Made by a program: the position numbers and the translations under genes. Under the pieces are notes generated by a model. It had not been told where the DNA came from. It searched no databases and saw only the letters and a list, made by a program, of their open reading frames with translations. A DNA stretch of 35,109 bases. Origin: JBBIOI01 sp037443425. Its GTDB lineage: Bacteria; Desulfobacterota; BSN033; UBA1163. The stretch lies in NCBI GenBank assembly GCA_037443425.1, contig JBBIOI010000020.1:1-35109 (forward strand), written 5' to 3'. Positions 23,589-30,452 of this stretch are shown piece by piece (position 1 is the stretch's first letter; the number at the start of each line of letters is the position of its first letter).

Positions 23589-24137
23589 TTAGTCAAAATG
23601 AAGGATTTGACGCAGGCAATCCCAGAGCTTTTTTGAGCTCCAATCCCTTTGCCCCATTATCTTACCAACCAAAAAACCCTCTCTATCAATCAAAATAGTC
23701 TGTGGTACCCATCCTTTTATTCCATAATTCTCTAAGATTTTATCGTCAATTATTAATAGCACAGGAAGGGTAATCCCTTTCTCCTTGATGATCTGTCTTA
23801 CCTTTTTCTCCCTTTCGCCATCAATGGCAAGCATTAGGATATTTAATTGGTCCTTTGCTACTGAAGAAAATTTTTCAAGTAGAACCATATCCTCTTTGCA
23901 CGAAGGACACCATGTAACCCAAAAGAATAGTATAACTGGTTTTCCAATATAATCTTTTAGATAGATTTTTGCTCCATTTAGATTTTTAAGTGTGAAGGGA
24001 GGGGCTATCTTTTTTTCGTTAAAAATCTGGATTCCAAATTCATCACATGAATTAGAATACAAAATTTGAATAAAAAGGTATGGAAATATCAGAGAAAAAT
24101 TTATTAATAGAAAAGTTATTATAAATTTTTTTCTCAT
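23589..24137 (-). CDS. TlpA/ResA-like membrane-anchored thioredoxin
   Basis: 182 residues. An N-terminal hydrophobic segment (about residues 5-27) anchors it facing the periplasm. The thioredoxin fold follows: KIAPPFTLKNLNG, the active site WCPSC (Cys77, Cys80) in LFFWVTWCPSCKEDM, and the cis-proline region GWVPQTILIDREG. TlpA/ResA proteins reduce disulfides in exported proteins or cytochrome c apoproteins. Here the active site is Cys-based while the peroxiredoxin encoded nearby on the opposite strand has Sec, so this protein is a candidate periplasmic reductant for it. It ends 6 bases from the convergent lipoprotein gene. Confidence 0.9.
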   Translation of the reverse strand: MRKKFIITFLLINFSLIFPYLFIQILYSNSCDEFGIQIFNEKKIAPPFTLKNLNGAKIYLKDYIGKPVILFFWVTWCPSCKEDMVLLEKFSSVAKDQLNILMLAIDGEREKKVRQIIKEKGITLPVLLIIDDKILENYGIKGWVPQTILIDREGFLVGKIMGQRDWSSKKLWDCLRQILHFD

Positions 24138-24229
24138 CTATCCCATACCCAATCTTAATTACCGACCCTTTATTTCAAATGATTAAAGGCCAGTATTTAA
24201 ATTAAATGACTCATCTAAATTCCAATAAA

Positions 24230-24298
24230 TTATTTCTTTTTTGTTGTTGCCTTTTTTGTATTCTTTTTAGCCTTTGGATGTTTTGCTCCGCATGCCAT
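24230..24298 (-). CDS. Tiny Lys-rich peptide (22 aa)
   Basis: A 22-residue frame starting MACGAKHPKAKKN and ending in Lys-rich sequence, from the ATG at 24298 to a TAA at 24230. It has a strong GGAGGTG ribosome binding site 7 bases upstream, which is the main reason for calling it. One Cys and nine Lys. It is too short to assign; it could be a small nucleic-acid- or membrane-binding peptide, or a peptide of the kind processed by modifying enzymes. It lies 92 bases upstream of the TlpA-like gene on the same strand. No database comparison was possible. Confidence 0.5.
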   Translation of the reverse strand: MACGAKHPKAKKNTKKATTKKK

Positions 24299-24383
24299 AA
24301 ATTTTCACCTCCTTTTTATATCGGTCTTTAATTTATTTATTACTCCAAATCTCCCTTTTGTCAAGAAAATTTTAGGAGACCTC

Positions 24384-24546
24384 TGAAAAACTATTTAAAA
24401 ATCCTTTCATAAATGGGGAGGTGGGGGCGATTGTTAGCAATTTAAACATTGAAAGCCCGCATTCGAAGGGTTTTGAACCCTACCTCCCCAGTCTATCAAA
24501 GACTTTTTCAGGGCTTTCTTTAGGGAGAAGTATGAAAAACTATTTA
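24384..24546. repeat. MITE-like element with direct and inverted repeats
   Basis: TGAAAAACTATTTA occurs at 24384-24397 and again at 24533-24546 as a 14-bp direct repeat. Inside lie TGGGGAGGT (24414-24422) and its inverse ACCTCCCCA (24482-24490), and CTGAAAAA (24383-24390) with TTTTTCAG (24504-24511). No transposase is present. The layout suggests a small non-autonomous mobile element or palindromic dispersed repeat. Confidence 0.5.
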
Positions 24547-24599
24547 TTAATGAGAGCATAAAATAAATGACACCTTGATAAGGGCTCGGCAAGCTACAA

Positions 24600-24683
24600 G
24601 GGCTTGCCCTACGAGAAATCAAAAGTTACAAATTTGTAGGGTAAGGACTTGTCCCTTAACGTATTTATTGCTCCGATTAATAA
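24600..24683. repeat. Dispersed repeat, copy 1 (related to 30297-30375)
   Basis: GGGCTTGCCCTAC (24600-24612) is partly inverted against GTAGGGTAAGGACTT (24637-24651), followed by TTGCTCCGATTAATAA. The same two sequence blocks in the same order appear near 30297-30375 with 1-2 differences each. Confidence 0.55.
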
Positions 24684-24714
24684 AATCTTTCCAAATGCAA
24701 AAAGCCTTCAAGCA

Positions 24715-24852
24715 GTCATTGCGAGGCAAAGCTGAAGTTATATTTAAAATTGTCATTCCGACCGAAGCGAGGAATCTATGAGATTGCCACGCCCTTCGGG
24801 CTCGCAATGACTTCATCGGGTTGCCACGTACAATTTGGGTTTTCGCAATGAC
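24715..24852. repeat. Dispersed inverted repeat with GTCATTGCGAG termini
   Basis: GTCATTGCGAG (24715-24725) and its exact inverse CTCGCAATGAC (24801-24811) bound an 97-bp unit; a third copy end CGCAATGAC is at 24844-24852. Between them lie GTCATTCCGACCGAAGCGAG and a small hairpin GCCCTTCGGGC. This is the well-known type of dispersed palindromic repeat seen in many deltaproteobacterial and related genomes. Non-coding; fills the remainder of the 24299-24935 gap. Confidence 0.75.
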
Positions 24853-24935
24853 TTAATAAAGGTCTTTGATATACCAGTTGATTATTTATACCCAGGATAA
24901 TCTTTATTGAAAGAATTTTTTAAAATCTTATTACC

Positions 24936-25724
24936 TCATACGAAAGAAGTCTTTTCATTAATTAGATTTACTCTTGGCATTCCTGAAAAGGGGTTTTTAT
25001 CAACAAAGACCTTACATCCATAAACACATTCTATATTTTCTTGTGTAATCACCTCGGAGGGAGTTCCTATCTTAAATATATTCCCATTTTGAAGTAGAAT
25101 AAGGCGATTACAGAATTCCGCAGAAATATTTATATCATGAGAGGCCATGATAATGGTGAGCCCTTTCTCTTTATTAAGATTCTGTATCAGATTAAGGAAA
25201 TCTATCTGATGGTGTATATCAAGATTTGCTGTTGGTTCATCAAGAAGGATGATCTCTGGTTCTTGTGCAAGGGCACGGGCAATGAATACCCTTTTACGTT
25301 CTCCTCCAGAGAGCTCATCCATAAACCGATCAGAAAGTGAAGCTATTTCTGTTAATTCCATAGCCCTTCTTGCAATCTCTAAATCCTTTTTTGTTTCAAA
25401 CAGTAAATGCCCAAGATATGGATTTCTTCCCATCAATACAACTTCTATGACCCTGAATGGGAAAAGAAGGTGCGTCTCCTGGGAAACAACTCCAATCTTC
25501 CTTGCAATCTCTATTCGATCCATTTTTTGAATAAGCTTACCTTCAATAATGATTTCCCCTCTTTCAGGCGATATAAGTCGATGCAATATCTTTAAAAGGG
25601 TTGTCTTACCCGACCCATTTGGCCCAATGATGCCTAAAAAATCTCCCTTCTTAACATTAAAAGATATATTATTTAGCACCCAGTCTTTTTGATACTTGAA
25701 AAAGATAGATTTCACCTCTATCAT
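24936..25724 (-). CDS. btuD: ABC transporter ATPase, cobalamin/Fe-siderophore type (BtuD)
   Basis: 262 residues. Walker A GPNGSGKTTLLKI, signature LSGGERKRVFIARA, Walker B IILLDEPTANLD and switch MASHD are all intact, in the FepC/BtuD subfamily. It overlaps the permease gene by 4 bases (ATGA), giving translational coupling. It is the last gene of a four-gene operon behind a cobalamin riboswitch, so vitamin B12 or a related corrinoid is the inferred substrate. The protein sequence alone would not distinguish this from an iron-siderophore ATPase. Confidence 0.9.
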   Translation of the reverse strand: MIEVKSIFFKYQKDWVLNNISFNVKKGDFLGIIGPNGSGKTTLLKILHRLISPERGEIIIEGKLIQKMDRIEIARKIGVVSQETHLLFPFRVIEVVLMGRNPYLGHLLFETKKDLEIARRAMELTEIASLSDRFMDELSGGERKRVFIARALAQEPEIILLDEPTANLDIHHQIDFLNLIQNLNKEKGLTIIMASHDINISAEFCNRLILLQNGNIFKIGTPSEVITQENIECVYGCKVFVDKNPFSGMPRVNLINEKTSFV

Positions 25725-26752
25725 AATGTCCTTACAACCTTTCTCGTTTTTAAGATATAAATAAAAAAGGGACCGCCAAATGCTGCTGTTATAACACCAA
25801 CTGGTAATTCTGTAGGTGAAAACATAGTCCTTGCAATTGTATCTGATGCAATGAGAAAAGATGCCCCAAGCAATGCAGAGGAAGGAATAAGCAAGCGATG
25901 ATCAGCACCCAGTAGGAGTCTGATTGAATGTGGAATGATTAGCCCAACAAATCCTATAAGACCGCAAACCGATACAGAGGCAGCTGTTATCAGTGATGCG
26001 AGTAAATAAGAAAGCATCTTAACCCTTTCTACCTCAACACCTAACTGTATTGCTGTATCTTCACCAGAGATGATAAGGTTTAAAGGTCGAGATAAAAAGA
26101 AAATTCCAGTAATCCCTAAAAGAATATATGGGAGAACAATAGAGATGGCTCTAAGATTTGAAAAGCTAAAGTCTCCCATTAACCAGAAAATGATGGTATG
26201 AAGCTCCTCTTTTGGGGAGATTGAAATAAAAAACATAATTACTGAAGAAAGAAATGAGCCAATAATTACTCCTGAAAGTAATAATGTATTTGGATGAATC
26301 TTACCATCCTGTTTACCAAAATAGAAAACAATGAAAATAGTAATTATTGCACCTAAAAAAGATGCCAATGGAAGGCCAAAAGAAGATGTGCTCAACCCTA
26401 ACAGGATCGCTACAATTGCACCCACTGCAGACCCACTTGAAACCCCAAGGATATAGGGATCGGCCAGAGGATTTCTCAGAAGTGCCTGAAGTGTTGCCCC
26501 GGAAACAGACAGTCCAGCACCTACGAGGCCTGCCATAATAATCCTTGGTAATCTTAAAGAGAGAATGATTAGCCTTTCAGTCTCCTCAGCTGTTGCTTTT
26601 TCCCCAATTATTGATTGAAATAGGATTTGAATAGATTTATGAGCCGAAACCCTTATGCTTCCCAATGTCATTGAAATAAGCATGGTAACTGACAATAAGA
26701 TTAATAAAATAATTAAGACGAAAATCAATTTCCTTAGAGTAACAATCCTCAT
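25721..26752 (-). CDS. btuC: BtuC/FecCD-family permease
   Basis: 343 residues with about ten transmembrane segments, the length and layout of FecCD/BtuC permeases. Recognisable parts are GATLQALLRNPLADPYILGV (loop before helix 3), GLIGFVGLIIPHSIRLLLG (the ATPase contact region) and GVITAAFGGPFFIYIL near the end. It forms the membrane channel for a metallo-chelate across the inner membrane. The gene lies 24 bases after btuF. Substrate is inferred to be a corrinoid from the riboswitch. Confidence 0.92.
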   Translation of the reverse strand: MRIVTLRKLIFVLIILLILLSVTMLISMTLGSIRVSAHKSIQILFQSIIGEKATAEETERLIILSLRLPRIIMAGLVGAGLSVSGATLQALLRNPLADPYILGVSSGSAVGAIVAILLGLSTSSFGLPLASFLGAIITIFIVFYFGKQDGKIHPNTLLLSGVIIGSFLSSVIMFFISISPKEELHTIIFWLMGDFSFSNLRAISIVLPYILLGITGIFFLSRPLNLIISGEDTAIQLGVEVERVKMLSYLLASLITAASVSVCGLIGFVGLIIPHSIRLLLGADHRLLIPSSALLGASFLIASDTIARTMFSPTELPVGVITAAFGGPFFIYILKTRKVVRTL

Positions 26753-26776
26753 AAAAACCTAACCGAATTTTAAAAT

Positions 26777-27739
26777 TCATCTCCCAAAGACTGCTGGATG
26801 AAGGATCTTTGCCATAATCTTAAGGCCGTCAATGATTCTTGGCGACGGTCTATCTATCAGGTCTGAGTCCATGAGATGGATACGTTTATTTTTCACTGCA
26901 GGGATCGTTTTCCATCTTGACCATTCCAAAAAAACCTTCTGATAATCTCCCTGGGGATTCATCGTGCTAACTATGATTACTTCAGGGGCCCTTTTTAAAA
27001 TCTCCTCAATGCCTAATCGAGGATACATCTGTTTTTCGTTTCCTGCAATATTTTCTCCACCTGAAAGATTTATAAGATCATCTCCAAAACTTCCTTTTCC
27101 AACCGTAACCAAAGGAGCCTCTCCAATTTGCAAGAAAACCTTTGGACGTGAAAGACCTCTTGTAAGTTCGAGTATCTTTTTTAACCTATTTTGCATAGTC
27201 TGCACTATCAGATGAGCCTCTCTTTCGCGATTCACAATATGGCCAATATTTAATACACTTTTCATGATATCCTGAATCTTTTTTGGAAAAATAACATAGG
27301 TGGGAAAGCCAAGTTTCTCAAGACGCTCAACCATATCTTTTGTGTTACCTGCAGCCGTAGCTATGATAAGCTCGGGCTTTAGGGATACAACCCTTTCAAA
27401 GTCAATATTGATGTAACTGCCTACCTTAGGCTTCTCTTTGACTTTTTGTGGGAAATTACAATGAATCGTTACCCCTACGATCTCTTCATCAAGACCAAGA
27501 CCATAGAGGATTTCTGTAATATTTGGTGCCAATGAAATTATTCTTTTTGGGGGGAAATTGAAATTTACTTCCCTTCCAACCTCATCCACCAATTTTAAAG
27601 ATGAGGCATAGGATGTTTCAAAGCAGGATATCAAGAGAAAAAAGATTATGATATTGGTTATTATGCTAAGGGGAAAAATAATTTTCTCCCTATTTTTAAG
27701 AAATTCTGATAGAAAAGAGGGACCAGATATAAGAATCAT
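26777..27739 (-). CDS. btuF: Substrate-binding protein of a cobalamin-type ABC transporter (BtuF)
   Basis: 320 residues. The first ~45 residues include a hydrophobic export/anchor segment (FPLSIITNIIIFFLLISC), and the mature part has the helical-backbone binding-protein fold: VGREVNFNFPPKRIISLAPN, ITEILYGLGLDEEIVGVT, VGSYINIDFERVVSLKPELI and NLSGGENIAG. The short N-terminal extension before the hydrophobic segment could mean that the real start lies downstream. The gene overlaps tonB by 4 bases (ATGA). It captures corrinoid in the periplasm and hands it to the BtuCD complex. Confidence 0.9.
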   Translation of the reverse strand: MILISGPSFLSEFLKNREKIIFPLSIITNIIIFFLLISCFETSYASSLKLVDEVGREVNFNFPPKRIISLAPNITEILYGLGLDEEIVGVTIHCNFPQKVKEKPKVGSYINIDFERVVSLKPELIIATAAGNTKDMVERLEKLGFPTYVIFPKKIQDIMKSVLNIGHIVNREREAHLIVQTMQNRLKKILELTRGLSRPKVFLQIGEAPLVTVGKGSFGDDLINLSGGENIAGNEKQMYPRLGIEEILKRAPEVIIVSTMNPQGDYQKVFLEWSRWKTIPAVKNKRIHLMDSDLIDRPSPRIIDGLKIMAKILHPAVFGR

Positions 27740-28887
27740 TTTAATTGAAATTTAATTGGTATATTTACCCATAGGTCGATCGCTTCTCCATCTCTCATGG
27801 CTGGAATAAATCTCCATTGTTTAACTGCTTCAATCGCAGATTGATCAAGGATTTTATGCCCGGATGAATTTTTTAACTCGATCTGACCAACATGACCATT
27901 TGCAAGAACCTTCACCCTTAGTAAAACCTCCCCTTCATAACCTCTACGCCTTGCCTCAGAAGGATATTGGGGTTTTGGATTATTGACATATCGGGGTTGT
28001 ATTAATACAGAGTCTATTTTGGAATTTAATTTTGCTTTGTCGGTGGATTTATTATTAAACGATATATTTTCTGAAGTTTTTTGTACTTCTGTTTTTTCAA
28101 ATTTATTTAAATCATTTTCATTATTTTTTATTGATAGAGGATTAATCTCTGGTTTTGATGATTCCTTTGGCTTCAATGATTCTTGATCAGTATCTTTGGC
28201 ATTACTGCTTTTTATTTCCTTTTCACTCCCTTTAGAGTTAGTTATCTTTGGTGAATCAGAGAATTTTAAGACTTCCTCAGATTTTGGAGGTTCAAATTGA
28301 GGTAATTCATCTTTTTTGGCTTGTGTATCTTCTTTTAGTACCTGCGTAACGTTAAGAGCAATTTTCACAGATTCCTTCACAAAAGGTTTTTCATCATGAA
28401 TCTTTTGGTCAATTTCAGGGGGTTTTGCCCTTTCCTTTTCTGATCGATGAGAAGTTAAAATATCTTCTTTAATAATTTCCTTTTTATCTTCCTTTATCTC
28501 CTTAGCCTTAATCGCTTCTTCCCTCTTTTCTTCCATAATTAAAGTTTCGGTCTTTTGGAGGGATTCAGGTCTATCTTTTAATTCATTTTCAATTTTATCT
28601 TCATCCTCTTTTGGCTTGTCTTGTTCTGATTCTTTAATTTCTTCATTCTCAATGGGTATTGGGTTTCTCGTAGATTTTTCTGTCTTCAAAACCTCCTTCA
28701 AAATTATTTTCTCCTTTGGAGAAACCTCTATGGCAGGGAGTATTAAAATATCAATATCTTGGGGATAGTAAACATTAACAAAATCGATTTTAAATTCTGG
28801 AAATAATGTATAAGCTATCACAAATAGAAAGAGGTGAATCCCTAACGAAATTGAGAGAAAAAATCTTACCTTCGTTCCTTCTTTCAT
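27736..28887 (-). CDS. TonB-type energy transducer
   Basis: 383 residues. One N-terminal membrane helix (VRFFLSISLGIHLFLFVIAY) is followed by a long periplasmic spacer (about residues 50-285) unusually rich in Lys/Glu/Ser and poor in Pro, in place of the usual Pro-Lys repeats. The C-terminal ~85 residues are the TonB_C domain: NPKPQYPSEARRRGYEGEVL, VLANGHVGQIELKNSSGHKI, AIEAVKQWRFIPA. TonB transmits proton motive force to outer-membrane receptors. It is the first gene after the riboswitch and its leader terminator, so it is co-regulated with btuFCD. No TonB-dependent receptor (BtuB-like) and no ExbB/D are in the window; they must lie elsewhere. Confidence 0.88.
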   Translation of the reverse strand: MKEGTKVRFFLSISLGIHLFLFVIAYTLFPEFKIDFVNVYYPQDIDILILPAIEVSPKEKIILKEVLKTEKSTRNPIPIENEEIKESEQDKPKEDEDKIENELKDRPESLQKTETLIMEEKREEAIKAKEIKEDKKEIIKEDILTSHRSEKERAKPPEIDQKIHDEKPFVKESVKIALNVTQVLKEDTQAKKDELPQFEPPKSEEVLKFSDSPKITNSKGSEKEIKSSNAKDTDQESLKPKESSKPEINPLSIKNNENDLNKFEKTEVQKTSENISFNNKSTDKAKLNSKIDSVLIQPRYVNNPKPQYPSEARRRGYEGEVLLRVKVLANGHVGQIELKNSSGHKILDQSAIEAVKQWRFIPAMRDGEAIDLWVNIPIKFQLK

Positions 28888-28913
28888 AAACTTATTGGTT
28901 TTAATAAATTAAA

Positions 28914-28941
28914 AACCCGGCCTTCAGAGAAAGACCGGGTT
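28914..28941 (-). terminator. Riboswitch-controlled leader terminator upstream of tonB
   Basis: On the minus strand AACCCGG and CCGGGTT form a 7-bp GC-rich stem followed by TTTTAATTTATT, ending about 20 bases before the tonB start. Its position between the cobalamin riboswitch and tonB indicates transcription attenuation when cobalamin is abundant. Confidence 0.75.
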
Positions 28942-28983
28942 ATTAATCCCTACTTCACAGTCTCCCACCGAAGACCTTATGTG

Positions 28984-29160
28984 AAGCGCGTTCAGGCAGG
29001 TTTTCTGACTTACGGATCAACCTACTACCTGCCCCTTCCCATCCCTTTTATTAAGAGATAGTGGTTTATGGCAGGTTTCGTCCCCGATTACAGCGGCGTG
29101 GCCGTCCTCGATTCTCACGAGGTTCCCTTTTCAGGCCAAATACCACCTGAACACGGATTC
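28984..29160 (-). ncRNA. Cobalamin riboswitch controlling tonB-btuFCD
   Basis: Reading the minus strand, the conserved core is present in order: CCTGAAAAGGGAA, GAATCGAGGACGG, CCACGCCGCTGTAATCGGGG, and the B12 box AAGTCAGAAAACCTGCC near 28990-29010. These match the cobalamin (AdoCbl-type) riboswitch consensus. It lies upstream of a leader terminator and the TonB-Btu genes, so bound cobalamin should reduce their expression. No other gene occupies the 28888-29451 gap apart from this element and the cupin promoter. Confidence 0.93.
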
Positions 29161-29273
29161 TTTTTAAAAATTTAATAGCATAATATCAGGGATAAAGTCA
29201 AATTCTTGATTCATTAATATTTTAAGGGGGGTATGGAGGGGTTAATTAAAGGACTCTTTAAGAGATGCTGGTC

Positions 29274-29300
29274 TTGACACAGGCTTAGATTCATTATAAA
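29274..29300 (+). promoter_or_regulatory. Putative sigma70-type promoter for the cupin gene
   Basis: TTGACA at 29274-29279 and TATAAA at 29295-29300 with a 15-base spacer, slightly short. The leader to the cupin start at 29452 is about 145 bases and contains a GGAGGTGA motif near 29336 with no convincing frame behind it. Supported only by sequence similarity. Confidence 0.45.
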
Positions 29301-29451
29301 TATTTCTTGATTTTAAGAATAAAACATTTTAAAAGGAGGTGATAGTTAAAAGTTTTAGGTTTTCTTTTTTAATTTCAAGTAACTGTTTATATGTTGAAAC
29401 ACTATATTGAAACACCGCACAAACAAAAATTAATTAAAGGAGGTATTTAAA

Positions 29452-29814
29452 ATGGCAAAAGGCAAAATGTTTAAAGTTGATCACAATCTACCATTCGTTG
29501 AAAATCCACCAAAGCATACCCTTACAAACTCGTTTCCTTTGATCAGTCCAAAGACATGTGAAGGTGCACAGTATGAGTTTCATATTACAGAGATTAGACC
29601 TGGAGGAACCGCTGAGGACGATATACACCCGAATGAAGATCATGCATTCTTCTGCCTTTCAGGAAGGGCAAAGGCAAAGGTTGGAGATGATGAATTCCTT
29701 ATGGAGCCAGGATGTGCACTCTGGGTTCCAAAAAATACTGTCCATAGTTTTAAGGTCTTAGGTGGTGAAACATTCAGGATTGCTGTTGTATTCGCACCTC
29801 CAAGGAAACTCTAA
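29452..29814 (+). CDS. Single-domain cupin protein
   Basis: 120 residues forming one cupin_2 beta barrel. Motif 1 is GGTAEDDIHPNEDHAFFCLSG and motif 2 is GCALWVPKNTVHSFKVLG, giving His and Glu/Asp metal ligands. No signal peptide. The start has a strong AAAGGAGGT ribosome binding site. Small cupins of this kind are often dioxygenases, isomerases or binding proteins, and the sequence does not decide between them. It is followed by a hairpin terminator and stands alone, divergent from the cobalamin operon across the riboswitch. Confidence 0.9.
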   Translation: MAKGKMFKVDHNLPFVENPPKHTLTNSFPLISPKTCEGAQYEFHITEIRPGGTAEDDIHPNEDHAFFCLSGRAKAKVGDDEFLMEPGCALWVPKNTVHSFKVLGGETFRIAVVFAPPRKL

Positions 29815-29823
29815 TCATTTGAT

Positions 29824-29850
29824 GGGGCATGATTAAATCTGTCATGCCCC
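29824..29850. terminator. Hairpin between the cupin and fmdB-like genes (bidirectional)
   Basis: GGGGCATGA (29824-29832) and TCATGCCCC (29842-29850) form a 9-bp perfect stem with a 9-base loop between two convergent genes. Only short T-runs follow on either strand. Confidence 0.65.
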
Positions 29851-29859
29851 TATGTTTAA

Positions 29860-30201
29860 TTAATCTTCACTAGCAGATTCTTCTTCCGATTTTGAACTCA
29901 TTTCTTCCTCTATAGCCTCATCTATACCTTCCATATCTTCACCCATTTCCTTACCCATCTTCTTCATCCATCGAGCTATGCTTTTTGGATCATTTTCATC
30001 TAAATCGCCCCATTTTGAAGGATCGGCAAGGCTTTCAATTCGGCTTTCCTCAGAACGAATAACCCTTACCTTTGAAATAACCTTAGTCATTTTATTCCCC
30101 TTACACCTTTTACAATAAGGGATAAAAGACTCCTCTTTTTTTAATATGAGAAACTCTGATATCTTTCCACAATCCTCACAGCGAAATTCATAAATAGGCA
30201 T
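29860..30201 (-). CDS. FmdB-family zinc ribbon protein
   Basis: 113 residues. It starts MPIYEFRCEDCGKISEF, the conserved beginning of FmdB proteins, with a second CKRC pair completing a Cys4 zinc site within the first 35 residues. The C-terminal half (about 65-113) is acidic and probably disordered or helical. Named after a putative regulator of formamidase in methylotrophs, the family is widespread and its general function is not established. The ATG has a GGAGG ribosome binding site. The gene is convergent with the cupin gene. Confidence 0.9.
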   Translation of the reverse strand: MPIYEFRCEDCGKISEFLILKKEESFIPYCKRCKGNKMTKVISKVRVIRSEESRIESLADPSKWGDLDENDPKSIARWMKKMGKEMGEDMEGIDEAIEEEMSSKSEEESASED

Positions 30202-30296
30202 TTTATCATTTCCTCCTTTCCTTTTTTAAGAAATAGGATTGAAGAAGATATATTTTTATAATAGCATATATATCAGAAATTAAAAGAATCTAAAGC

Positions 30297-30375
30297 GTAG
30301 GGCAAGGGCTTATTTCTTTCCGTGGAGGGAGGTAAGTATGATAAATTAAATATTTAATTACTCCGATTAATAATT
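30297..30375. repeat. Dispersed repeat, copy 2 (related to 24600-24683)
   Basis: CGTAGGGCAAGGGCTT (30297-30312) and TTACTCCGATTAATAA (30358-30373) match, with few changes, two blocks found in the same order near 24637 and 24666, here separated by a longer AT-rich middle. Non-coding region between fmdB-like and MFS/spermidine-synthase genes. Confidence 0.5.
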
Positions 30376-30452
30376 TTGCACTTGAACAACTCTTTGATTA
30401 ATTTTAGAATAACAGACCAAAGAATTTGAATTTTAAATGGGGAGAGCAATGA

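Noticed and set aside
24414..24490. tRNA-like remnant on the minus strand (GGGTTCAAAACCC resembling a T-arm)
   Set aside because: No acceptor, D-arm or anticodon arm can be built around it; the sequence is better explained by the surrounding inverted repeats.
29340..29411. Short GTG-started leader peptide before the cupin gene
   Set aside because: The GGAG motif directly abuts the GTG with no proper spacing, and the 23-residue product has no recognisable feature.
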